From Corynebacterium nuruki S6-4 (lineage in GTDB: Bacteria > Actinomycetota > Actinomycetes > Mycobacteriales > Mycobacteriaceae), in contig NZ_CP042429.1 in the NCBI RefSeq assembly GCF_007970465.1, forward strand, positions 1,550,001 through 1,614,000: a stretch of 64,000 nucleotides of DNA, in the 5' to 3' direction. This document shows, piece by piece, positions 30,447 through 38,853 of this stretch. Every line of letters starts with the position of its first letter. The stretch's first letter is position 1. Both the position numbers and the translations under genes were made by a program. Below the pieces are notes generated by a model, which was not told the DNA's origin, did not search any database, and saw nothing but the letters and a program-made list of their open reading frames with translations.

Positions 30447-30770
30447 GTGAGCAATCCGCTGCACCGCATCCTCGACTGGTACCGCGACCCCGAGCGGGGT
30501 CTGTACTCCAGCACCGACCGCACCGTCCTGGGCACCCTCGCCCCGGTCCGCCCGGAGACCGCGGAAGCCGACCGCACCGTCTTCCACGCCGACCGGGCCG
30601 ACGGCCCCGCCCACCTGGACGTGCTCGCCGCCCTCATCGACGAGGGCCGCACCCCGGCCACCCCGCAGGAGGTCCGTGCCGCCTTCCGGACCCTGCACCA
30701 CCGGTTCCCCACCCCGCTCGAGGCCGCCCGGGCCTGCAGCCTCGTCGAGAGCTTCGGCCTCCTCGCCTGA
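30447..30770 (+). CDS. Conserved hypothetical protein, 107 aa
   Basis: Starts at a GTG (VSNPLHRILDWYRDPERGLY) with GAAAGGAG 8 nt upstream. It is soluble and probably helical, with conserved-looking segments TDRTVLGTLAPVRPE, DGPAHLDVLAALIDEGRTP and FRTLHHRFPTPLEAARACSL. No catalytic motif is apparent. It is 83 bp upstream of menE and shares its N-terminal segment with the preceding 42-residue frame. Function unknown. Confidence 0.75.
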   Translation: MSNPLHRILDWYRDPERGLYSSTDRTVLGTLAPVRPETAEADRTVFHADRADGPAHLDVLAALIDEGRTPATPQEVRAAFRTLHHRFPTPLEAARACSLVESFGLLA

Positions 30771-30853
30771 CCGGGGTTGCCTGACCGGGCTGTCCGGCGG
30801 GCTCCCCGGCCGGACCGCCGGGCCGCACCCGGTCCGGCGTATCGTCCGGGGAC

Positions 30854-32107
30854 GTGACCACAACGCGTACGTCCTCCCCGACATTTCTGGAACCTCTCCC
30901 CCTCGCACCGACCCAGGACAGCGTCCACGGTGCACTCCCGGTCCTGTCGGACCTCCTCACCGGGCACGGCGCCGTGCTGCCCGTGCCCCCCGGTGACCCG
31001 GTCGGACTCGCCGGCATCATGGCCGCCGGACCCGACGGACGTCGCGCCCGCGCCGGCACCCTCGTCGCCTGCACCTCCGGCTCGACCGGGACGCCGAAGG
31101 GGGCCAGACTGCGCTCCGAGAATCTCGCCGCCTCCGCCGAGGCCACCGCCGGGTACATCCACGCCACCACCGGTGCGGACCCCGGCCCGTGGCTTCTCGT
31201 CCTGCCGCCGCACCACATCGCCGGGCTGCAGGTCATCCTCCGCAGCATCGCCGCCGGCCACGCCCCCGCCGTCCCCGGCGACGACCACTTCACCGCCGCC
31301 GGTTTCGCCGCCGCCACCCGGTCGCTGCGGCACGCCCGCCCCGGCGCCGACCTGCACACCTCGCTGGTCCCCACCCAGCTCGCGCGGCTGCTCGACGACG
31401 CCGACGGCACCGCCGCGCTCGCCGACTACGCCGCCGTCCTCGTCGGCGGGGCCGCCACCCGACCCGACCTGGTGGCCCGGGCGCGGGAGGCCGGACTGCG
31501 GATCATGCTCACCTACGGCTCCTCGGAGACCGCCGGCGGCATGGTCTACGACGGTACGGCACTGCCCGGCACGACCGTGGAGATCGAGGATCCGGACGCC
31601 ACCGGGCTGGGCCGGATCCTGCTCAGCGGCCCCACCGTCGCCGACGGCTACCGGAACGTCTCCGGCGACGCCGAACAGGACGCCTTCCCCCGGCGCGGCG
31701 TGTTCCGCACCTCCGACCTGGGCCGCACCGACCCCGCCACCGGCCGCCTCACCGTCGTCGGGCGCAGCGACGGCGCCGTCAACAGCGGCGGGCTCAAGAT
31801 CCTCCCCGAGCAGGTCGAGGCCGCACTCGGGGCGTCCGATCTCACCGGCTGCGCCGCCGGCGTCCCCGATGCGGACTGGGGTGAGGTCGTCGCCGTCGCC
31901 GTCGAAGATGCCCGACAGGACGCCGGGACCGAGGTCACCGGGGAGATCCGGTCCACCCTGCACGCCGCGGGAGTGGCCGCCGAGCTGCTGCCCCGGCGCG
32001 CATTCACCATGCCCGACCTGCCGCGCACCGGGCCCGGGAAGCTGGACCGGATGACGATCCGGACAGCACTGCTGGAGTGGTGCGGAGCTGTCCACCGGGC
32101 CGACTAG
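30854..32107 (+). CDS. menE: o-Succinylbenzoate-CoA ligase MenE
   Basis: Adenylate-forming enzyme that makes o-succinylbenzoyl-CoA; 417 residues from the GTG at 30854. The P-loop-like ACTSGSTGTPKGARLRSEN is at about 74-92, the adenylate motif TYGSSETAGGMVYD at about 220-233, RTSDLGR at about 292-298, and the C-terminal catalytic Lys in GPGKLDR near residue 397. It is a little shorter than many acyl-CoA ligases, as usual for actinobacterial MenE. It is followed closely by menA. Confidence 0.93.
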   Translation: MTTTRTSSPTFLEPLPLAPTQDSVHGALPVLSDLLTGHGAVLPVPPGDPVGLAGIMAAGPDGRRARAGTLVACTSGSTGTPKGARLRSENLAASAEATAGYIHATTGADPGPWLLVLPPHHIAGLQVILRSIAAGHAPAVPGDDHFTAAGFAAATRSLRHARPGADLHTSLVPTQLARLLDDADGTAALADYAAVLVGGAATRPDLVARAREAGLRIMLTYGSSETAGGMVYDGTALPGTTVEIEDPDATGLGRILLSGPTVADGYRNVSGDAEQDAFPRRGVFRTSDLGRTDPATGRLTVVGRSDGAVNSGGLKILPEQVEAALGASDLTGCAAGVPDADWGEVVAVAVEDARQDAGTEVTGEIRSTLHAAGVAAELLPRRAFTMPDLPRTGPGKLDRMTIRTALLEWCGAVHRAD

Positions 32108-32117
32108 AGTGGCAGGC

Positions 32118-33071
32118 ATGTCCGACACCCCTGCTGACTCCTCAGCGTCCCCCGCCGGCGGCCCGACCGCGTCCTCCGGCGCGTCCCCGGCACCGTCGTC
32201 GACCGCCACCTGGCGGGAGTGGCTCGAAGGCGCCCGCCCCCACACCTGGGCGAACGCCGTCTCCCCGGTGCTCGCCGGTACCGCGGCCGCCATCTACGAC
32301 GGCGGGGCGTCCTGGTGGCGTGCCGTGCTCGCCCTCATCGTGGCGATGGCCCTGATCATCGGGGTGAACTTCGCCAACGACTACTCCGACGGGATCCGGG
32401 GCACCGACGACGACCGGACCGGCCCGCTGCGCCTCACCGGGTCCGGGCTCGTCCCGCCGAAGACGGTGAAGTACGCCGCGTTCGGCTGCTTCACGGTCGC
32501 CGGGGTCGTGGGGATCATCCTGTCCCTGGCATCGTCGTGGTGGCTGATCATCGTCGGTGCCGTGTGCATTCTCGGCGCCTGGTTCTACACCGGCGGGAAG
32601 CACCCCTACGGTTACCGTGGGCTCGGTGAGGTCGCCGTGTTCCTGTTCTTCGGCCTCGTCGCGGTCCTGGGCACCGAGTTCACGCAGTCGGGCGCGGTCA
32701 GCTGGGTCGGTATCCTGCTGGCGGTCGGTATCGGCGGGCTGTCCGCCTCCGTCAACCTCGTCAACAACCTGCGCGACATCCCGACCGACTCGGTCGCCGG
32801 CAAGACCACCCTGGCGGTCATCCTCGGCGACCGGAACAGCCGGCTGCTCTACCTCGGGCTGCTCGTTCTCTCGGTCATCATCACCGTCGCCCTCGCCGGG
32901 GCCGGGGTGGCCGCGCTGATCGGCCTGGTGGCGGTACCGCTGCTCATCATCGCCGCCTTCCCCGTCCTGCACGGTGCGACGGGCCGTGACCTCATCCCGG
33001 TGCTCGGGCTCACCGGCCGGGGGATGCTCGTGTGGGCGGTGGCTCTGTTCATCGCCATGCTGCTGGTCTAG
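32118..33071 (+). CDS. menA: 1,4-Dihydroxy-2-naphthoate polyprenyltransferase MenA
   Basis: UbiA-family membrane enzyme that attaches the prenyl tail; 317 residues from the ATG at 32118. A Ser/Pro/Ala-rich N-terminus precedes WREWLEGARPHTWANAVSPV. The first Asp-rich motif is VNFANDYSDGIRGTDDDR and the second is LVNNLRDIPTDSVAGKTT. About eight to nine membrane helices follow. Transcribed with menE, 10 bp downstream. Confidence 0.95.
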   Translation: MSDTPADSSASPAGGPTASSGASPAPSSTATWREWLEGARPHTWANAVSPVLAGTAAAIYDGGASWWRAVLALIVAMALIIGVNFANDYSDGIRGTDDDRTGPLRLTGSGLVPPKTVKYAAFGCFTVAGVVGIILSLASSWWLIIVGAVCILGAWFYTGGKHPYGYRGLGEVAVFLFFGLVAVLGTEFTQSGAVSWVGILLAVGIGGLSASVNLVNNLRDIPTDSVAGKTTLAVILGDRNSRLLYLGLLVLSVIITVALAGAGVAALIGLVAVPLLIIAAFPVLHGATGRDLIPVLGLTGRGMLVWAVALFIAMLLV

Positions 33072-33143
33072 CTGTCCTTTCCCGGGGTGCCCCGGGAAGA
33101 CTGTGGACACGACCAGCGGGGAGGCGTGGGAAGACCCCCCGGT

Positions 33144-33278
33144 GACCCCGACGCTGACCCGGTGCTGGCCCCCATGTTGACCCGGTGCCGACCCCGACGC
33201 TGGCCCCCGTGTTGACCCGGTGCTGACCCCGACGCTGACCCCCGCGTTGAGCCGGTACCGACCCCCATGTCCGCGGAA
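33144..33278 (+). repeat. Three-plus tandem copies of a 35-bp unit
   Basis: Units begin at 33144, 33179 and 33214, exactly 35 bp apart, with a degenerate fourth at 33249. The unit starts GACCCGGTGCYGACCCCGAC and ends CCCCCRYGTT. It runs directly into the 41-bp array that follows. Confidence 0.8.
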
Positions 33279-33400
33279 CGAACCGACAGGTCGACGGCCC
33301 GGCCCCCACGTCGACATTGCGAACCGACAGGTCGACGGCCCGGCCCCCACGTTGAGATGACGAACCGACAGGTCGAAAAATCCGCCCCGGAACAGCACCT
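33279..33400 (+). repeat. Array D1: three 41-bp repeats of CGAACCGACAGGTCG
   Basis: The 15-mer CGAACCGACAGGTCG is perfect at 33279, 33320 and 33361, exactly 41 bp apart; the 26-bp intervals between copies are similar to one another. The last copy continues into GAAAAATCCGCCCCGGAA, also seen at the end of array D2. The remainder of the gap to 33540 holds nothing recognisable. Confidence 0.85.
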
Positions 33401-33540
33401 GGGCTCGTGATCCCGACATCCGCAGGAGCCGAGCGACCCCTCGATTCGGAAAACCGACGCGCAAACCGACACCGCCGCCGGCGTCCACGCTCTCCCCCGA
33501 AAGTACGGTGGGCGGGCCCCCGGCTGTGGGGAAGGAACGG

Positions 33541-33945
33541 TCAGTCGAGCCGGTCCTCGAGCTGACGACGCATCTGCTCCTTGTGCCGCTGCCGACCGGC
33601 GTCCCACACCGCGATCTCCTCGTTCACCCGGCCGCGCAGACCCTTGAAGACGAACATCGACAGCGGGAACGCGATGATCAGCGCCAGCAGGGCACTGATG
33701 GCCAGCGGGAAGGACTTCCCCATCCCCAGCGCCACCGCGATGAACTGGATGATGACGGTGAGCACGATGAACAGGATCAGGCGTGCCAGACCGTACAGGA
33801 AGATGTCCCGCCACGCTCTGCCACCCAGCTTCGCCGGTGCCACATCAGAGCCGCCTGCGGTCTCCGTGCGGGCATCCGTCGTGTCGTCCGCCCTGGCTGT
33901 GCTGTCGCTGCTGTCGGTCCTGTCCACACTGTCCACGCGGTCCAC
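33541..33945 (-). CDS. DUF4229-like small membrane protein
   Basis: About 134 residues from a GTG at 33945; the start is uncertain because several in-frame GTGs occur (VDRVDSVDRTDSSD) and no strong ribosome binding site is near. An acidic Ser/Thr/Asp-rich N-terminus is followed by AWRDIFLYGLARLILFIVLT, a second helix (FPLAISALLALIIAFPLSMF) and a basic, charged C-terminus FKGLRGRVNEEIAVWDAGRQ. This two-helix plus charged-tail layout is that of DUF4229, often found beside menA in actinobacteria. Function unknown. Confidence 0.7.
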   Translation of the reverse strand: MDRVDSVDRTDSSDSTARADDTTDARTETAGGSDVAPAKLGGRAWRDIFLYGLARLILFIVLTVIIQFIAVALGMGKSFPLAISALLALIIAFPLSMFVFKGLRGRVNEEIAVWDAGRQRHKEQMRRQLEDRLD

Positions 33946-34134
33946 TGTACGTTCGTCCGCAATCCCCTCCCAACTTCCGCGCCGCAGATCACATCGGCGC
34001 CGGCGCCCCGGTCCTCCGTCCGGCGGGTTCCCCGCCCACCTCCCCGGAACAGGGTGAACTGGCAGCCCGGACAGGTATGCTCGGTGGTCCACGCAGTGTC
34101 CGCAGTTCACCCTCGTTTCCCCCGGAGGTCCGTC

Positions 34135-34650
34135 ATGGGTCGCCTGATCATCCTGCTGCTCGTGATCGTCACGGTCATCGTGCTGTGGAAGGGGTTCGGC
34201 CCCGGTTCCGGCAACCGCGCCCTGCCGAGCGGAAAGCGCCGTCAGCTGGACCGCCGCTCCCCCGCACCCGCCGTCGAGCAGAAGGCCCCCGACGACGACC
34301 CGGAGTTTCTCTGGCAGTTGAAGAAGGAACGGTTCAAACAGCAGCGGGAGAAGGAGAAGGCGGCCGAGGAGAAACTGCGGCGCACCGAACAGCGGGCGCA
34401 GGACGCCGAACGGCGTGCCGCGGAGGCGGAGGCACGCGCTGCCAGGGCCGACCGGGGTCACCGCGGCAACCAGGCGGAGCAGGAGAAGACCACCGGCAGC
34501 AACAGTGACGGCAGCAACGGTGGCCAGGGGACTCAGGGCAGCCGGGACGGTCAGGACAGTCACGACGACCGGACAGACCGGGAGGACCGTGGCGATTCCC
34601 GGGACAGCCGCGGCGATCAGGCTTCCGGGGCGGGTTCCGCCGGGGCCTGA
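34135..34650 (+). CDS. Membrane-anchored protein with charged coiled coil
   Basis: 171 residues from the ATG at 34135, with GGAGG 8 nt upstream. One N-terminal membrane helix (MGRLIILLLVIVTVIVLW), a basic linker, then a highly charged helix (about 65-115) with Lys/Arg/Glu and Ala heptads typical of a coiled coil (EKEKAAEEKLRRTEQRAQDA). The C-terminal 55 residues are a disordered Gly/Asp/Ser/Asn-rich tail. I do not recognise a family. Confidence 0.75.
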   Translation: MGRLIILLLVIVTVIVLWKGFGPGSGNRALPSGKRRQLDRRSPAPAVEQKAPDDDPEFLWQLKKERFKQQREKEKAAEEKLRRTEQRAQDAERRAAEAEARAARADRGHRGNQAEQEKTTGSNSDGSNGGQGTQGSRDGQDSHDDRTDREDRGDSRDSRGDQASGAGSAGA

Positions 34651-34670
34651 CACCGCACTGCCTCCCCGCC

Positions 34671-34735
34671 CGAAATGTGCACCGGCAGGAGCACACCGGC
34701 GGCCCGGAAGTGTGCCCCTGACGGTGCACATTTCG
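34671..34735. terminator. Long inverted repeat between convergent genes
   Basis: CGAAATGTGCACC (34671-34683) and GGTGCACATTTCG (34723-34735) form a perfect 13-bp outer stem, with inner GCACAC/GTGTGC arms. It lies between the ends of two convergent genes and is probably a bidirectional terminator. It has no U-tract. Confidence 0.6.
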
Positions 34736-34765
34736 ACAGGGTGGCCGCGGGTCGCAGGCGGCCCG

Positions 34766-35641
34766 CTACTGGTCCTTGCCGCGGGCCAGCAGCATCCGCA
34801 GGTAGTCGGCGTAGGCCGACTTCCCGTGGAACTCCGCCCGGTCGGCGAGATCGGCGTCCGACAGCAGCCCCATCCGCCAGGCGACCTCCTCCGGGCACCC
34901 GATCTTCAGGCCCTGCCGCTGCTCGATGGTACGGACGAAGTCGCCCGCCGCCATGAGATTGTCGACCGTGCCGGTGTCCAGCCAGGCCGTCCCCCGCGGC
35001 AGCTTCTCCACCTGCAGGTCGCCCCGCTCCAGATAGGCCCGGTTGATGTCGGTGATCTCGAGCTCGCCGCGCGCCGAGGGCGTCAGCGACCGGGCGATGT
35101 CGACCACGTCAGGGGCGTAGAAGTACAGGCCGGGGACGGCGAAGTTCGACCGCGGATGGGTCGGCTTCTCCGCCAGCGACAGGGCCCGGCCCGACTCGTC
35201 GAAGTCGACCACCCCGTAGGCGGTCGGATCGGCGACCCAGTAGGCGAAGATCGCCCCACCGGTCACGTCGTGGAACCGACGCAGGTGGGTGCCGAGCCCC
35301 GCACCGTAGAAGATGTTGTCACCCAGGACCAGCGCCACCGGCTCATCGCCGATGAAGTCCGCCCCGAGGATGAACGCCTCCGCCAGCCCGTTGGGCTCCT
35401 CCTGCACCGCGTACTGCAGGGAGACGCCGAACTGCGAGCCGTCGCCGAGGAGACGGCGGAACTGGGCGTTGTCCTCCGGGGTGGTGATGACGAGAATCTC
35501 CCGCACCCCGGCGAGCAGCAGCGTGGACAGCGGATAGTAGATCATCGGCTTGTCGTAGACCGGGACGAGTTGCTTGGAGACCCCCAGTGTGATGGGGCGC
35601 AGCCGGGAGCCGGTTCCCCCGGCCAGGATGATGCCGCGCAC
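34766..35641 (-). CDS. rfbA: Glucose-1-phosphate thymidylyltransferase RmlA
   Basis: First step of dTDP-L-rhamnose synthesis, 291 residues. The GTG start at 35641 shares one base with the rfbC stop (TAGTG). The nucleotide-binding motif [17 protein letters not shown] is at the N-terminus, followed by [62 protein letters not shown] and [13 protein letters not shown], all family hallmarks. The product supplies rhamnose for the galactan linker of the cell wall. Confidence 0.97.
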   Translation of the reverse strand: MRGIILAGGTGSRLRPITLGVSKQLVPVYDKPMIYYPLSTLLLAGVREILVITTPEDNAQFRRLLGDGSQFGVSLQYAVQEEPNGLAEAFILGADFIGDEPVALVLGDNIFYGAGLGTHLRRFHDVTGGAIFAYWVADPTAYGVVDFDESGRALSLAEKPTHPRSNFAVPGLYFYAPDVVDIARSLTPSARGELEITDINRAYLERGDLQVEKLPRGTAWLDTGTVDNLMAAGDFVRTIEQRQGLKIGCPEEVAWRMGLLSDADLADRAEFHGKSAYADYLRMLLARGKDQ

Positions 35642-36324
35642 TAGTCCGGCTCCCCGGCCCATTCCTCGGCTTCGCGGGTGGCGTAGCCCCACGTGTCACG
35701 CAGTTCCTGCTCCCAGCCCAGGCACTCGTCGTAGCCGGGGAGGGTCGCCTCGACCTCGGCGACGCCCGGGGCGTCCCGGTCCTTGTCGGAGAGCACGAAC
35801 GCCTCCTCGGTGAGTCCGGACGCCGACCAGTCGATCCCCAGGGCGGGGTCCAGAGGATTCACCCCGTGTTCGGCGGCCGGGTTGTACCCCTCGGAGACGA
35901 GGTAGCAGACCGTCGCCTGCTGCGTGCCCGCCGGGACGATGAACCCGTGGCCGACCCCGACCGGCAGGAACAGGCCCCGACGGTCGGCGGCGGACAGGTC
36001 GACGATGGCGTGACGGCCGTAGGTCGGTGAGCCGCGCCGCAGGTCGACCACGACATCGAGGATGCGGCCGGCGACACAGGTGACGTACTTGGCCTGTCCC
36101 GGGGGGACGTCGGCGTAGTGGATGCCGCGGACCACGCCTTCCCGGGAGGTGGAGAGGTTGGCCTGGGGGATGTCGAGCGGGTAGCCGAGTTTGTCGGCGA
36201 CGGTCTCCGCCTTGAACCACTCGAGGAATTCCCCGCGGTCGTCGGGGAAGACCCGGGGGGTGTGCACCCACACCCCGGGGATCTGGAGGTCCTCGATACC
36301 CTGCGTGTCCTGAGACTCTGTCAT
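35641..36324 (-). CDS. rfbC: dTDP-4-dehydrorhamnose 3,5-epimerase RmlC
   Basis: 227 residues from the ATG at 36324 ([13 protein letters not shown]); the ATG two codons upstream would leave only one base after the TAGGAT -10 box (36332-36337). The cupin core shows [40 protein letters not shown] with the catalytic His, and [15 protein letters not shown]. In C. glutamicum the enzyme is, as I recall, fused to RmlD (reductase); here no RmlD domain follows, and no rfbD gene is in the window. Confidence 0.95.
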   Translation of the reverse strand: MTESQDTQGIEDLQIPGVWVHTPRVFPDDRGEFLEWFKAETVADKLGYPLDIPQANLSTSREGVVRGIHYADVPPGQAKYVTCVAGRILDVVVDLRRGSPTYGRHAIVDLSAADRRGLFLPVGVGHGFIVPAGTQQATVCYLVSEGYNPAAEHGVNPLDPALGIDWSASGLTEEAFVLSDKDRDAPGVAEVEATLPGYDECLGWEQELRDTWGYATREAEEWAGEPD

Positions 36325-36382
36325 GGCCATGATCCTACCGCCGGCGACCCGGGATGCCGACCGCCGCCGGATACTTTAAATC

Positions 36383-36412
36383 TTGGAATACATATCTTTT
36401 CGGGACTAGAAT
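36383..36412 (+). promoter_or_regulatory. Promoter of the ferredoxin reductase/desaturase pair
   Basis: TTGGAA (36383-36388), 18-bp spacer, TAGAAT (36407-36412), in an AT-rich island. The ATG at 36421 follows after 8 bp, so the transcript is probably leaderless. Confidence 0.7.
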
Positions 36413-36420
36413 CCCATGCC

Positions 36421-37545
36421 ATGCGAGTACCCCGACGGCTCACCGGACTCACCCGCGCCGTGGCACGCACGGCGCCCCGACTACTCACCACCTTCACCAC
36501 CCCACTGCTCCCCGACGACTACGCGGGCCTGTTCGACCCGCTGCGGGGCCGCGAGATCCGTGGCCGCATCACCGACATCGCCCACCACCCCGACTTCACC
36601 ACCCTGACCATCGAACCCGGCCCCGGGCTGCCCCACCGCTTCGAGGCCGGCCAGTTCATCGGCCTGGGCCTGCAGGTCGACGGCGTGTGGCGCTGGCGCT
36701 GCTACTCGCTGACCAACCCACCGGCCCCCAGCCCCTCGCGCGGCACCGACGGGCACACCCGGCGCGAACTGACCGTCAGCGTCAAACCCGTGCCCGACGG
36801 CCGCATCTCCACCCGGCTCGCCGACCACGCCCGGCCCGGCGGGATCATCCGGCTCAGCGCACCGGGCGGGGACTTCCACCTGCCCTCCCCGGTCCCCGGG
36901 AAGCTGCTGTTCGTCACCGCCGGCGCCGGCATCACCCCCGTCATGTCGATGCTGCGCTGGCTGCGCCAGGAGTACGGCACCAGCGACGGGTGGCCGGATG
37001 TCGTCCACGTGCACAGTGAGCGCGGTGCGGAACCCGCCCGTCCCTTCGGCCGGGAACTCCGCGAGCTCAGCGAGGCCGTGCCCGCCTACCGGCTCATCCA
37101 CCGGGACACGACCGCCGACGGCCGGCTCACCCCGTCCGATGTCGGCGCACTGGTCCCCGACCACGCCGACCGGACCGCCTTCGCCTGCGGCCCCGCCCCG
37201 CTGCTCGACTCACTGCGGGACCTGCTGCCCGGGCTGCGCACCGAGTCCTTCCACACCGCGGACACCGTCGACATCGACGCCACCGACCTCGGCGGGGAGA
37301 TCGTGCTCGGCAGCACCGGGGTGACGGCGTCCTCCACCGGCACGACGACCATCCTCGAGGCCGCGGAGGACGCCGGCGTGCCGCTGGTCCACGGCTGCCG
37401 GATGGGGATCTGCCGCACCTGCGTCACCCCGGTCGTCGACGGTACCGCCGTCGACCTGCGGGACGGCACCAGCTACGGGCCCGGCGAACAGATCCGCACC
37501 TGCTGCTGCGTCCCCGCCGGACGCCTCGAACTCGACCCCCACTGA
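36421..37545 (+). CDS. Ferredoxin reductase with C-terminal 2Fe-2S domain
   Basis: 374 residues. The FAD-binding domain has RCYSLTNPP (93-101) with the RxYS motif; the NAD(P) domain has FVTAGAGITPVMSMLRWL (about 163-180) and FACGPAPLLDSL (about 258-269). A plant-type ferredoxin domain closes the protein with HGCRMGICRTC and a terminal CCC. This is the electron-transfer partner arrangement of Rv3230c with the DesA3 desaturase. It directly precedes the desaturase gene (14 bp apart), so it probably delivers electrons to it. Confidence 0.9.
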   Translation: MRVPRRLTGLTRAVARTAPRLLTTFTTPLLPDDYAGLFDPLRGREIRGRITDIAHHPDFTTLTIEPGPGLPHRFEAGQFIGLGLQVDGVWRWRCYSLTNPPAPSPSRGTDGHTRRELTVSVKPVPDGRISTRLADHARPGGIIRLSAPGGDFHLPSPVPGKLLFVTAGAGITPVMSMLRWLRQEYGTSDGWPDVVHVHSERGAEPARPFGRELRELSEAVPAYRLIHRDTTADGRLTPSDVGALVPDHADRTAFACGPAPLLDSLRDLLPGLRTESFHTADTVDIDATDLGGEIVLGSTGVTASSTGTTTILEAAEDAGVPLVHGCRMGICRTCVTPVVDGTAVDLRDGTSYGPGEQIRTCCCVPAGRLELDPH

Positions 37546-37559
37546 TTCAGGAGCACCTC

Positions 37560-38825
37560 ATGGCCATCCAGGACATCACCGCCTACGCACACCTCACCGA
37601 CGAGGACGTCGAGGAGATCGGACGCCGCCTCACCGCACTGGAGAAGAAGCACCGCGACGCACTGGGGGACGCGGACTCCCGCTACATCCGCGGCCTGATC
37701 CGCACCCAGCGGGGCATGGATCTGGCCGCCCGGGCCGGGACCATCGCCGCCCCCGCCATCGCCGTGCCGGCCGCCGCGGTGCTGGGGGTCGCGAAGATCC
37801 TCGAGAACCTCGAGATCGGCCACAACGTCATGCACGGCCAGTGGGACTGGATGAACGACCCGGAGATCCACTCGTCCACCTGGGAGTGGGACAACACCGG
37901 CCCGTCGTCGGGCTGGAAGCACTCCCACAATGTCGTCCACCACACGTACACGAACATCCTCGGCATGGACAACGACATCGGCTACGGCGTCCTTCGTGTG
38001 ACCCGTGACCGGAAGTGGAAGCCGTCGACGCTCCTGCAGCCGGTGACCAACGTGGTGCTGGCGTCCCTGTTCGAGCTGGCCGTGGGCTTCTACGATGTCG
38101 ACCTCGGCCGGTTCTTCGCCGGGCGGCAGACCTGGGAGGAGACGAAACCCCGCCTGTTCGACACGTTCCGGAAGGTCGGGAAGCAGTGGGGCAAGGACTA
38201 CGTCGCCTTCCCGGCGGTCGCCGCCGCCCTCGGCGCCCTACTGCCGGGAAAGGCCGGACGCCGCACCTCGGCGAAACGCAGGGCGTCCGCCGCAGGCAAG
38301 GCCGCGCTGGTGGCGAACCTGATGCGCAACGTGTGGGCCTACGCGGTGATCTTCTGCGGGCACTTCCCCGATGACGTGGAGACCTTCACCAAGCGCACCC
38401 TCGACGAGGAGAGCCGGTCGGAGTGGTACCTGCGGCAGATGCTGGGGTCGGCGAACTTCGAGGGCGGTAAGGCACTGACGATCATGTCCGGGAACCTGAA
38501 CTACCAGATCGAGCACCACCTGTTCCCCGACATGCCCTCCAACCACCTCGCCGAGGTCGGCCGTGAGGTGCAGGCCATCGCCGAGGAGTTCGGCCTGCCG
38601 TACAACACGGACAGTTTCCCGAAGCAGTTCCTGCAGGTGCAGAAGACACTGATGAAGCTGTCCCTGCCGAACTCGATGCTGCGGGCGGACGCCTCCAACG
38701 CCCCCGAGGTCCGCTCCGACGAGGCCTTCACCGGGAACGCGGAGATCGCCGCCCAGACCGGGCACAAGCAGCTGCGCAAGGGCCTGGCCCTGCTGAAGAA
38801 GGCGCGGCCGAAGTTCCTGGCCTGA
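37560..38825 (+). CDS. Membrane fatty-acid desaturase (acyl-CoA type)
   Basis: 421 residues. Three histidine boxes bind the di-iron centre: HNVMH (88-92), HSHNVVHH (121-128) and QIEHHLFP (316-323). Hydrophobic segments lie at about 60-82 and 160-180. This fits the DesA3/stearoyl-CoA desaturase group, which makes oleoyl chains for membrane and mycolate lipids. CAGGAG lies 5 nt upstream of the ATG. The adjacent reductase strongly supports the call; chain position is not predictable with certainty. Confidence 0.9.
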   Translation: MAIQDITAYAHLTDEDVEEIGRRLTALEKKHRDALGDADSRYIRGLIRTQRGMDLAARAGTIAAPAIAVPAAAVLGVAKILENLEIGHNVMHGQWDWMNDPEIHSSTWEWDNTGPSSGWKHSHNVVHHTYTNILGMDNDIGYGVLRVTRDRKWKPSTLLQPVTNVVLASLFELAVGFYDVDLGRFFAGRQTWEETKPRLFDTFRKVGKQWGKDYVAFPAVAAALGALLPGKAGRRTSAKRRASAAGKAALVANLMRNVWAYAVIFCGHFPDDVETFTKRTLDEESRSEWYLRQMLGSANFEGGKALTIMSGNLNYQIEHHLFPDMPSNHLAEVGREVQAIAEEFGLPYNTDSFPKQFLQVQKTLMKLSLPNSMLRADASNAPEVRSDEAFTGNAEIAAQTGHKQLRKGLALLKKARPKFLA

Positions 38826-38853
38826 GGGCGGGAGTCCGGTCCGGCGGTCGGAC

